This document shows, piece after piece, positions 7,688 to 13,432 of a stretch of 13,483 nt of DNA. Origin of the DNA: JBDTNL01 sp039933785 (lineage in GTDB: Bacteria > Acidobacteriota > Thermoanaerobaculia > Multivoradales > JAGPDF01). The notes beneath the pieces were generated by a model. The model saw only the letters and a list, made by a program, of their open reading frames with translations, made no database searches and had not been told where the DNA came from. The stretch lies in the NCBI GenBank assembly GCA_039933785.1, contig JBDTNL010000087.1, forward strand, positions 1 through 13,483. The letters are read 5' to 3'. Position 1 is the first letter of the stretch. Every line of letters starts with the position of its first letter. The position numbers and the translations under genes are program-made.

Positions 7688-8286
7688 TCCTCCTCGGCGG
7701 CGGTCGCCGGGACCGGTCGGCGCACCGAGCCGATGTATACAGTCACTCCGTTGACGCGGGCAAAGCGATACTGCGGCTGCGGCTGATGGCCATGCAGGCT
7801 CGGTTCGAAGGGGCTCTTGTAGATCCAGACTTCGGCATCGGGATCGCGGCGGCCCAGACCGGCGTCAAACTTGGTCTCGGTCGGCTTGCCATAGAGAATG
7901 AATACCGCGCCGCGATCGGTCGCCCGACCCGTGCGGCCGCTCTCCGAGAACTGCTTGTCGGCCTCGGCGGCGCGCTTGTCGAACAGCTCGAGCAGGAGGT
8001 TGCGCTCGCCAGGGTGGGGGTTGCGACGCTCCCAAAAGGCCGCGGTGAACCGCTCGGCGGCGGCGTCGTCCTTCAGAGCGAGAAACGCGGAGATTTCCGC
8101 CGGGGTGCAGAGGCGAGCGATCGGGCCTTCGAGCCAGGTGGCATAGTCCGGGCCGAGCAGTGGATTGAGCAGATCTTGCGGCAGTTTTTGGCGAGCCTGC
8201 TGCGGCACCGCACCAGCCACGAGGAGCGCCACGGCTATTGCGACACTCCGCCAGAAGGTCGAGCTCCGGCGCATCGAGGCTCTCAT
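7684..8286 (-). CDS. GWxTD-domain protein, exported
   Basis: A 200-residue protein of unknown biochemical role. An N-terminal signal or anchor (about residues 10-27, FWRSVAIAVALLVAGAV) follows basic residues. The GWxTD domain covers about 58-140: LCTPAEISAFLALKDD, FTAAFWERRNPHPGERN, and then GRATDRGAVFILYGKP at 120-135. In the family consensus (GWxTDRG) a Trp is usual; here Arg121 stands in its place. The domain is widespread in Acidobacteriota and related phyla. I chose the ATG at 8286 because it overlaps the folE stop (ATGA at 8286-8283). The frame is open upstream through folE, but there it only reads folE out of frame. A second ATG at 8274 is possible. It lies between folE and the ketoacyl synthase with four-base overlaps on both sides. 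Confidence 0.83.
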   Translation of the reverse strand: MRASMRRSSTFWRSVAIAVALLVAGAVPQQARQKLPQDLLNPLLGPDYATWLEGPIARLCTPAEISAFLALKDDAAAERFTAAFWERRNPHPGERNLLLELFDKRAAEADKQFSESGRTGRATDRGAVFILYGKPTETKFDAGLGRRDPDAEVWIYKSPFEPSLHGHQPQPQYRFARVNGVTVYIGSVRRPVPATAAEEE

Positions 8287-8885
8287 GGCCGCCGCAGGAG
8301 ATCGAGAAACTCTTCGCGTTGAGAACGCTGATGAAAGATCCCCCGCAGCGCCGAGGTCACGGTGATTGCGCCGGGCTTCTTCACGCCCCGCATCTCGACA
8401 CAGAGATGTCGGGCCTCGATCACCACCATGGCGCCCTGCGGCTGGAGCTCCTCCTCGAGGAAACCCACCACCTGCTCGGTCAGGCGCTCTTGCAGCTGCG
8501 GTCGCTTGGCGTAGAACTCCAGGATGCGCGAGAACTTCGACAACCCGAGGATGCGGTCGTTCGGGATGTAGGCCATGTGAGCGTGGCCGTAGAACGGCAC
8601 GAGATGGTGCGCGCACATCGAGTAGAACGGAATCTGCTTCTCGATGACCATCGAGCTGTAGCGCTCGTCATTCGGGAAACAAGTCACGGTCGGCCGGTTG
8701 CCCTCGCGCAGGCCGCTGAACATCTCGAGGTACATTTTCGCGACCCTGCGGTCGGTCTCACGCAGGTTGGGCTCGTTCAGGTCAAGGCCGAGCTCGGTCA
8801 GGATGCCCCGTACATGAGTCTTGATGCGCTCGACTCGTTCCGGGGGCGGATCCTGCTCCGCCAGAGGTTGCTTGGGCTCGCTCAT
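8283..8885 (-). CDS. folE: GTP cyclohydrolase I
   Basis: A 200-residue enzyme that converts GTP to 7,8-dihydroneopterin triphosphate and formate, the entry step of folate, queuosine and biopterin synthesis. The zinc ligands are clear: Cys91 and His94 in MCAHHLVPF and Cys162 in HLCVEMRGV. Other signatures are ETDRRVAKMY, GHAHMAYIPN, GLSKFSR and the TSALRGIF C-terminus. The frame is open upstream to 8933, but the ATG at 8885 (MSEPKQP) gives the usual FolE length and avoids the divergent gene. A TAGGAT hexamer lies 10 nt before the ATG, with no Shine-Dalgarno. It heads a coupled trio with the GWxTD gene and ketoacyl synthase III. The PTPS-family protein at 11475-11966 acts on the product of this enzyme, so the two may share a pathway although they are in separate operons. 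Confidence 0.96.
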   Translation of the reverse strand: MSEPKQPLAEQDPPPERVERIKTHVRGILTELGLDLNEPNLRETDRRVAKMYLEMFSGLREGNRPTVTCFPNDERYSSMVIEKQIPFYSMCAHHLVPFYGHAHMAYIPNDRILGLSKFSRILEFYAKRPQLQERLTEQVVGFLEEELQPQGAMVVIEARHLCVEMRGVKKPGAITVTSALRGIFHQRSQREEFLDLLRRP

Positions 8886-8895
8886 GGTGCCATCG

Positions 8896-8901
8896 ATCCT
8901 A
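8896..8901 (-). promoter_or_regulatory. Candidate -10 hexamer (TAGGAT) for folE
   Basis: On the minus strand TAGGAT fits TANNNT and ends 10 nt before the folE ATG (8885), giving a 5' leader of only about 4 nt. No Shine-Dalgarno or convincing -35 is visible. Inference from position and motif only. Confidence 0.35.
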
Positions 8902-8910
8902 TCGCACGGG

Positions 8911-8916
8911 TAGAAT
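8911..8916 (+). promoter_or_regulatory. Candidate -10 hexamer (TAGAAT) for the methyltransferase gene
   Basis: TAGAAT fits TANNNT and overlaps the first possible ATG (8915). If it is the -10, transcription starts near 8923 and the in-frame GTG at 8924 would be a leaderless start, three codons after the annotated ATG. No clear -35 is visible. Confidence 0.38.
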
Positions 8917-10096
8917 GCGAGTCGTGATCGCACTCCCTGACCCGCGGTTGAAAGAGCTCCTGCGCGACTACCCCGAGTCTCTGTTCAACGACCACTTCTA
9001 CGCCGCTTGTGATCTGGTGGAGCGTTACGTGCTCTGCCTGTCGGTCGACGTCGCCATCGCGCTCGAGATCGCCGAGCCGCTCCAGGGCGCCGGTCTAACC
9101 GCGGCCGGCCTGGCCGAGGCTCGTCGTTTCGACCCTAGCTTCCTGCCTGCGCTGCGCTGGCTGCTGAAGCGCCTGCGCGACGCGGACCTGCTCGTCGAGG
9201 ACGCGGCCGGCGGCGAGCGCACCTACCGTCTGAACGGCGCGCTCGAGCACCGATCGCTGGAGCCCTTGCGCGCCGCGCTGCTCGCCAACGACCCGCATCA
9301 CGCGCCGACGCTCGACCTGCTCGACGCCGCCGCTGCCACCTATCCCAAGGTCGCGCGCGGCGAGGCGCGCGGTGCCGACGCGCTCTTTGGCCTCGGCCAG
9401 GTGGCGTTGTGGTGTGCCTATTTCGACAACGCCAATCCGATCTACGCGGTGAACAATCGGGTGGCTGCACTCTCCGCCGCACGCCGGCTGTCGGCGATCG
9501 CGACGCCGCGCATTCTCGAGCTCGGGGCGGGCGCCGGGAGTGGCACCGAAGCCCTGCTCGGCGAGCTCGCCGAACGCGGCATCACACCATCGAGCTACCG
9601 CGCCACCGAGCCCAGTCAGTTCTTCCGCCGGCGCGCCGAGCGAGGCCTGCGGTCTCGCCATGCCGGTGCGAACCTTACCTTTGCCGGACTCGACATCGAT
9701 CACCCGTGGGCCGAGCAAGGCATCGCTCCGGGCTCGCTCGATCTGATCTTCGGAGTGAACGTGCTCCACGTCGCGCGCGATTTGCAGTTCAGCCTGGTCG
9801 AGGCCCGCACCGCCCTCGCACCGGGGGGATTTCTCATCCTCGGCGAGGCTCTCCGACCACGCTCGGACGAGGCGATATGGGCCGAATTCGTTTTCCAATT
9901 GCTCGACGGCTTCACCGAAGTGAACCTCGACCCGATTCTGCGCCCGACCCACGGCTTTCTCGACCCGTCGACCTGGGCAACAGCGCTACGTCACGCGGGT
10001 TTTTCCGAGGTCAAGGTCGAGCCCGACGTGGCCGAAATCCACCAGCTCTATCCTGCATTCTGCACTGGCGCGATATGCGGCTCTCGACCGTCCTAA
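8915..10096 (+). CDS. Class I SAM-dependent methyltransferase with N-terminal helical/winged-helix-like domain
   Basis: A 393-residue protein. The SAM-binding motif I, ILELGAGAGSGTEALL, is at residues 200-215. The acidic motif II is YRATEPS (228-234), and LDLIFGVNVLHV (275-286) and ALAPGGFLILGE (300-311) are motifs III and IV. The N-terminal 105 residues (FDPSFLPALRWLLKRLRDADLL and neighbours) resemble the dimerisation/winged-helix part of O-methyltransferases. The C-terminal YPAFCTGAICG recalls methyltransferase domains of polyketide synthases. The substrate is unknown. The start may be ATG 8915 or, if transcription begins after the TAGAAT at 8911, GTG 8924; neither has a Shine-Dalgarno. The TAA stop runs into the ribosome-binding site of the selenoprotein gene 12 bp downstream, and the two are probably co-transcribed with the glycosyltransferase. 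Confidence 0.85.
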   Translation: MRVVIALPDPRLKELLRDYPESLFNDHFYAACDLVERYVLCLSVDVAIALEIAEPLQGAGLTAAGLAEARRFDPSFLPALRWLLKRLRDADLLVEDAAGGERTYRLNGALEHRSLEPLRAALLANDPHHAPTLDLLDAAAATYPKVARGEARGADALFGLGQVALWCAYFDNANPIYAVNNRVAALSAARRLSAIATPRILELGAGAGSGTEALLGELAERGITPSSYRATEPSQFFRRRAERGLRSRHAGANLTFAGLDIDHPWAEQGIAPGSLDLIFGVNVLHVARDLQFSLVEARTALAPGGFLILGEALRPRSDEAIWAEFVFQLLDGFTEVNLDPILRPTHGFLDPSTWATALRHAGFSEVKVEPDVAEIHQLYPAFCTGAICGSRPS

Positions 10097-10102
10097 AGGA
10101 GG
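10097..10102 (+). promoter_or_regulatory. Shine-Dalgarno of the selenoprotein gene
   Basis: AGGAGG lies 6 nt before the ATG at 10109, directly after the methyltransferase TAA. It is the strongest Shine-Dalgarno on the plus strand here, and shows that the ATG which is followed 11 codons later by TGA is a genuine translation start. Confidence 0.8.
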
Positions 10103-10108
10103 CTTCCG

Positions 10109-10342
10109 ATGTCCAAGGTGGAAATCCAATATTGCATCGCCTGAGGCTACAAACCGCGAGCCGCCAGTTTGGCGGCTGACATCGAACGGACGCTCGGCAT
10201 CCCCGCCACGATCCAGAAAGGGGCTTCAGGCGTGTTCGAAGTACTGCACAACGGCGAAGTCGTGTTCTCCAAGAAGGCGCTCGGCCGCTTCCCGCAGGCG
10301 GGAGAGGTCGAAGCGGTGCTGCGAAAACGACTCGAGGGTTGA
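10109..10342 (+). CDS. SelW/Rdx-family selenoprotein with in-frame TGA (Sec12)
   Basis: Reading the TGA at 10142-10144 as selenocysteine gives a 77-residue protein that matches the Rdx family (SelW, SelT, SelH, SelV) along its whole length. The start is VEIQYCIAUGY, with the CxxU redox motif (Cys9, Sec12), followed by helix KPRAASLAADIERTLG. The conserved GASGVFEV, NGEVVFSKK and GRFP segments (38-62) and the C-terminal helix EVEAVLRKRLEG complete it. Rdx proteins have a thioredoxin-like fold and thiol/selenol redox activity; the partner is not known. Support for recoding: a strong Shine-Dalgarno, TGA at exactly the position of the second active-site Cys/Sec, an intact frame after it for 65 codons, and a hairpin 21 nt downstream. 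The TGA stop forms a TTGA overlap with the glycosyltransferase. Standard gene callers would leave this as a gap. Translation requires SelA, SelB, tRNA-Sec and SelD encoded elsewhere. Confidence 0.92.
10159..10177 (+). promoter_or_regulatory. Candidate bacterial SECIS hairpin
   Basis: A perfect 7-bp stem (AGCCGCC at 10159-10165 with GGCGGCT at 10171-10177) closes a five-base loop, AGTTT. Twenty-one bases separate the TGA from the loop, and the second loop base is G. A bacterial SECIS element is expected within the coding region shortly after the UGA, with a short apical loop carrying G in its first two positions; this hairpin fits that rule. It would bind SelB with Sec-tRNA. SelB recognition has not been tested. 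Confidence 0.75.
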
Positions 10343-11511
10343 CCCTGTTGCTCTGGACTGCCGCGCTCGCGGCGCTCACGATGGTCAGTGTCGCCCTGAG
10401 GACCGAGGCTTGGCGCCGCGGTGCTCCTTCGCCACCCCACGCGGCAACCGAGGGTGACCCAGCCACCGTGGCCCTGGTGCCTGCCCGCGACGAAGAATCC
10501 AACATCGTCGCCTGCCTGGAATCGATTCTCCAGCAGGAGTCGGCGCCGCGCGTCGTCCTGATCGACGACGCCTCGAGCGATCGGACTCGGGCCCTCGCCG
10601 AAGGGCTGGCCGCGACTGAGCCACGCCTGCGAGTCGAGGCCGCCCAACCGCTCGAGCCCGGTTGGCGAGGCAAGGTCAATGCGCTCGCCGGAGCGCTCCC
10701 GCAGGTCACCGAAGCCTGGATCCTGCTCGTCGACGCCGATGCTCGCCTGTCGCCCGAGTTGCTCGGCCGAGCGCACGCGGCCGCATCCCGTTGGCGGCTC
10801 GACGCCGTCTCGATCGCCGGAACGCAGCAGGCAGGAGGTGTCGGCGAGGCGCTGCTCGTGCCTGCCGTCTTCGGTCTGCTCGACTTCATGCTCGGCGACT
10901 GGCACGCCGCCGCCGACGGTCGCGGCCCGGCGGTCGCCAGCGGTCAGTTCGTGCTCGTCCGGCGAGTCGCTCTGCTCGAGAGTGGGGGCTTCGCCGCTCT
11001 CAGCCGCGCCGTCATCGACGACGTCGCGCTAGTGACCAATCTCCGTCAGCACGGTTTTCGCACCGGATTCGTGCGCGCGCCCGACCTGCTGCGCGTGCGG
11101 ATGTACCAAGGATTGCCCGCCGCGATCGCGGGCTGGCGGCGAAACCTAGGAGCGATCTTCGGCGGTCAGCGGGCTCGGGGAGCCTTCACTCTGGTCGCGC
11201 TCGCTGCCCCAGCCGCGCTGATGTCGATCAGCGCGGCGCTCCACGACTGGCCTGCCGTGGCGGTCGTATGGGCGGGAGGTGCTGTGATGTCGGCCATCCT
11301 CAGACGCGGCGGCCGCCAGTCCGCCGCGCTCGGTCTGCTCTACCCGCTCGATGCCCTGCTGCTCGCGGGCGTCCTCGCCCTCGGCCTCGCCGATCGGCGA
11401 CGCGGGCTGCTCGCCTCGTGGAAAGGCCGCGCCATCGACGTGTCACCGGCCGCCGAGTCGGCGCTCGAGGACGCTCAGTCCGGCAGCGCCGACTCGAAGA
11501 TCGCCAGCTGA
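10339..11511 (+). CDS. Family 2 glycosyltransferase, membrane-anchored (HpnB/CrtQ-like)
   Basis: A 390-residue membrane-associated glycosyltransferase. An N-terminal membrane helix (about 3-20) precedes the GT-A catalytic domain: VPARDEESNI (47-56), LIDDASSDRT (74-83), GWRGKVNALAG (109-118), the metal-binding DAD at 132-134 in LLVDADA, and VIDDVAL (225-231) followed by a RVRMYQG segment. Two or three hydrophobic helices (about 281-300, 303-320, 328-350) close the protein. This arrangement resembles carotenoid- and hopanoid-linked family 2 enzymes, which transfer sugars to lipids, but the donor and acceptor are unknown. The start is TTG at 10339, overlapping the selenoprotein stop (TTGA). Its 3' end overlaps the convergent PTPS-family gene by 37 bp. 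The upstream UDP-xylose genes, 9 kb away, make a UDP-sugar donor available, though a direct link is speculation. Confidence 0.87.
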   Translation: MTLLLWTAALAALTMVSVALRTEAWRRGAPSPPHAATEGDPATVALVPARDEESNIVACLESILQQESAPRVVLIDDASSDRTRALAEGLAATEPRLRVEAAQPLEPGWRGKVNALAGALPQVTEAWILLVDADARLSPELLGRAHAAASRWRLDAVSIAGTQQAGGVGEALLVPAVFGLLDFMLGDWHAAADGRGPAVASGQFVLVRRVALLESGGFAALSRAVIDDVALVTNLRQHGFRTGFVRAPDLLRVRMYQGLPAAIAGWRRNLGAIFGGQRARGAFTLVALAAPAALMSISAALHDWPAVAVVWAGGAVMSAILRRGGRQSAALGLLYPLDALLLAGVLALGLADRRRGLLASWKGRAIDVSPAAESALEDAQSGSADSKIAS

Positions 11512-11966
11512 CCCGCGGCTTCCTCGACGCCGACCGACAGGAATCGCGCCGGCGATCCGACCAGGGCGGGCGCCAGCCTGCGCCACAGGAGTTCGGCCAG
11601 CAGTTCGATCGAGCTGTTGATCAAGGGCAGGCGGAGGACCTCGCTGGCGGGAAAGCGGTAGGCACGATCCTCGTAGCTGACCGAGATCGATCCCGCGCTC
11701 TCGCGCACCGACAGGCGAGGCGAGCGTTCGGGAAGCAGGATGCGATCGTCCAGGCTGGCGCAGGCGGCGCGGATCGCGGCCTTGAACGGCGCGAGCTCGA
11801 CCAGCAGCCCATCCTCGTCGAGCGTGCTTCCCGCGATCTCGACCCGCACGCGATAGTTGTGCCCATGCAGCGGCTCGGCTTGCCCACCGCCGAGGAGCGT
11901 GAAATGCGCCGCCGCGAATTTGAAGTCTTCCTTCTCCAGCACGAGACGAAAACGATGACCGCTCAT
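11475..11966 (-). CDS. 6-pyruvoyl-tetrahydropterin synthase/QueD-family protein, PTPS-III-like
   Basis: A 163-residue member of the COG0720 T-fold family. The three zinc histidines are present: His21 in FAAAHF and His34 and His36 in LHGHNY. The C-terminal VEEAAGQLAIFE supplies the pterin-anchoring Glu. QueD and mammalian PTPS have a catalytic Cys in CxxxHGH; here that site is Ala30. Glu31 makes an ExxHGH motif, as in the PTPS-III subfamily, which cleaves dihydroneopterin triphosphate directly to 6-hydroxymethyl-dihydropterin and can replace FolB in folate synthesis. The usual LDH of the second catalytic site reads LDD (72-74). So queuosine synthesis is less likely than a folate role. The ATG at 11966 overlaps the RlmD-like stop by four bases. 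Function remains inferred from a short motif. Confidence 0.82.
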   Translation of the reverse strand: MSGHRFRLVLEKEDFKFAAAHFTLLGGGQAEPLHGHNYRVRVEIAGSTLDEDGLLVELAPFKAAIRAACASLDDRILLPERSPRLSVRESAGSISVSYEDRAYRFPASEVLRLPLINSSIELLAELLWRRLAPALVGSPARFLSVGVEEAAGQLAIFESALPD

Positions 11967-13417
11967 GGAGCGCCGGCGATCGCCGCGAGCTGCACCACGG
12001 CTTCCATGTGTCCGGTCTGCGGGAAGAGATCGAGCAGCGCCAGGGATTCGACGGTGTAGCTCTCCTGCAACTCGCGCAGATCCCGCGCCAAGGTCGCGGC
12101 GTGGCACGAGACGTAGGTCAACCGCCGTGGCCGTCGATGGAGCAGGACTCGCCGCGCCGGCATGCTCAGGCCTTCTCGCGGTGGATCGATCAGCACGCGG
12201 TCGACATCGCGCGGCAATTCACGGATCCAGGCGTCGAGGGGCCGCTGCACGAACTCCGCGTTGAGGATGCGATTGCGGCGTGCGTTGGTGCGCGCGAACC
12301 TCACCGCTCCGGCATCCGATTCGACTCCGGTCACGCGCCCATAGCGCCGAGCGAGCGGCAGGGTGAACAAGCCGACCCCGCTGAAGAGGTCGTACGCCGC
12401 TTCGCCTTTCCAGCTTCCCACCGCAACTTCGACCAGCTCGTTCAACAGCCCGCTGTGAGCTTGGAAGAAGCAGCGGGCATCGAAGGCGTAGACGAACTCG
12501 CCGGCCGCGAAGGTGACCTCGCCATGCGGCAATCCCTCGACCACCGGGGCGGTGCTCAACGCGCCGTCTTGACCCGCGGCGAGATCGACCCGACGTGGAA
12601 CCGAGCCCGCTTCCGGAAACGCCGTACGCAAGGCCGCAGGGAGCTCCTTCACCAGACCTTCGAGCGCCGGCGTGAGCACCGGACACTGTCCGATCGCGAC
12701 CAGCTCGTTCGAACCGCGCGCGTGGTAGCCGACCCGCACCGCGCCGCCGAGCCCGCCGATCTCGCTGGTGTGCAGCTGCGCCCGCAGGCGATAGGCCCAG
12801 GGCGAGCCCACCACGATCCGAAAGTCGGCCGGCCGCTGGACTCGCCCGAGACGCTCGAGCGTCTCGAGCACGGCCTGGGCCTTCAATCGAGTCTGCGCCT
12901 CGTCATTCAAGTGCTGCAGATCGCAGCCACCACAGTTCGCAAAGTGCGGGCACGGCGCCGGGCGACGATCGGGGCCCGGGCGCAGGATCTCCAAGGTTTC
13001 GCCGCGTCCGAAGTCGGGCCGGCGCTCGACCAGGCGCACGCGCAGACGATCTCCCGGCGCCGAGCGCGGAACGAAGATCGGGATGCCCTCGAACCGCGCC
13101 AATCCTTCGCCCCCAGCGACCAGCTTCTCCACCTCGACCTCGATGTCTTCGACCTCGGCGAGTCGAGCCCCGGCGCGCGGAAGGCGCGGTTCCGCCGCCG
13201 CAGGCATTGGAACCGGCGGAGTCATCGGAGGGCGCGAAGGGTGCGGACCTCGTTCCGGACGTGGACCTCGTTCCGGACGCGGACCACGCGGCGCCGACGT
13301 CCGCTTCGCCGCTGCGTTCTCGGGAGCCGCGGGACGACTCGAGGGCCGTCGCGACTCAGCGCTCTCGGGCGGGCCGCGGCGAGCCGCCGGCGGCCGCGGA
13401 CGTTCTCCCCGCGCCAC
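11963..13417 (-). CDS. rlmD: 23S rRNA (uracil-C5)-methyltransferase, RlmD/RumA-TrmA family
   Basis: A 484-residue enzyme expected to methylate a uridine (U1939 in E. coli numbering for RlmD) of 23S rRNA. A TRAM domain covers about 91-148 (DIEVEVEKLVAGGEGLARFE). Four iron-sulphur cysteines follow: Cys156, Cys162 and Cys165 in PCPHFANCGGCDLQHL, and Cys245 in GQCPVL. The SAM site is DLFSGVGLFTLPLA (343-356), the catalytic Cys438 is in YVSCHAATLARDL, and the family end FPQTGHMEAV is at 465-474. The first 90 residues are a disordered Arg/Pro/Ala-rich extension absent from E. coli RlmD, partly built from an 18-bp DNA repeat. I placed the start at GTG 13417 because GGAGGTGA lies 7 nt before it. The frame stays open to the window edge, so an upstream start is possible. 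RlmC or TrmA specificity cannot be excluded. Confidence 0.88.
   Translation of the reverse strand: MARGERPRPPAARRGPPESAESRRPSSRPAAPENAAAKRTSAPRGPRPERGPRPERGPHPSRPPMTPPVPMPAAAEPRLPRAGARLAEVEDIEVEVEKLVAGGEGLARFEGIPIFVPRSAPGDRLRVRLVERRPDFGRGETLEILRPGPDRRPAPCPHFANCGGCDLQHLNDEAQTRLKAQAVLETLERLGRVQRPADFRIVVGSPWAYRLRAQLHTSEIGGLGGAVRVGYHARGSNELVAIGQCPVLTPALEGLVKELPAALRTAFPEAGSVPRRVDLAAGQDGALSTAPVVEGLPHGEVTFAAGEFVYAFDARCFFQAHSGLLNELVEVAVGSWKGEAAYDLFSGVGLFTLPLARRYGRVTGVESDAGAVRFARTNARRNRILNAEFVQRPLDAWIRELPRDVDRVLIDPPREGLSMPARRVLLHRRPRRLTYVSCHAATLARDLRELQESYTVESLALLDLFPQTGHMEAVVQLAAIAGAP
13245..13280. repeat. 18-bp tandem repeat, two copies
   Basis: Two head-to-tail 18-bp units, at 13245-13262 and 13263-13280, differ at their last base only (GGACCTCGTTCCGGACG plus T or C). 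A third, truncated copy (GGACC) begins at 13281. On the minus strand the repeat encodes the RPERGP repetition in the N-terminal extension of the RlmD-like protein, so copy-number changes would stay in frame. Confidence 0.8.
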
Positions 13418-13424
13418 GGATCGA

Positions 13425-13432
13425 TCACCTCC
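13425..13432 (-). promoter_or_regulatory. Shine-Dalgarno of the RlmD-like gene
   Basis: GGAGGTGA on the minus strand, 7 nt ahead of the GTG at 13417, is close to a perfect anti-16S complement and decides the start of the rRNA methyltransferase. Confidence 0.7.

Noticed and set aside
6542..7786. A 414-codon open frame on the plus strand across the ketoacyl synthase gene
   Set aside because: Mirror frame of fabH, which has its complete catalytic triad. No domain is visible in the plus-strand product.
8286..8616. A 110-residue N-terminal extension of the GWxTD protein in the open frame upstream
   Set aside because: It overlaps folE in another frame and would precede the signal peptide; the ATGA overlap at 8286 is the better start.
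10109..10144. An 11-residue peptide ending at the TGA, or a pseudogene broken by a nonsense mutation
   Set aside because: The TGA falls exactly at the CxxU site, the rest of the frame is intact and family-like, and a SECIS-type hairpin follows. A random nonsense mutation would not be expected to bring all three.
10662..12059. A 465-codon plus-strand frame running through the glycosyltransferase and the PTPS-family gene
   Set aside because: It is out of frame with two well-supported genes, is extremely Arg-rich and has no motif.
13241..13290. The 18-bp repeats as a CRISPR array or iteron-type origin
   Set aside because: There are only two full copies, directly adjacent and without spacers, inside a coding sequence whose frame they keep.
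13222..13428. A minus-strand frame beginning GTGATCGATCCGTGG, as a separate small gene or the end of an upstream gene
   Set aside because: It lies in another frame over the N-terminal extension of the RlmD-like gene, its product is an Arg-rich repeat, and the strong Shine-Dalgarno points to GTG 13417. It cannot be fully excluded without upstream sequence.
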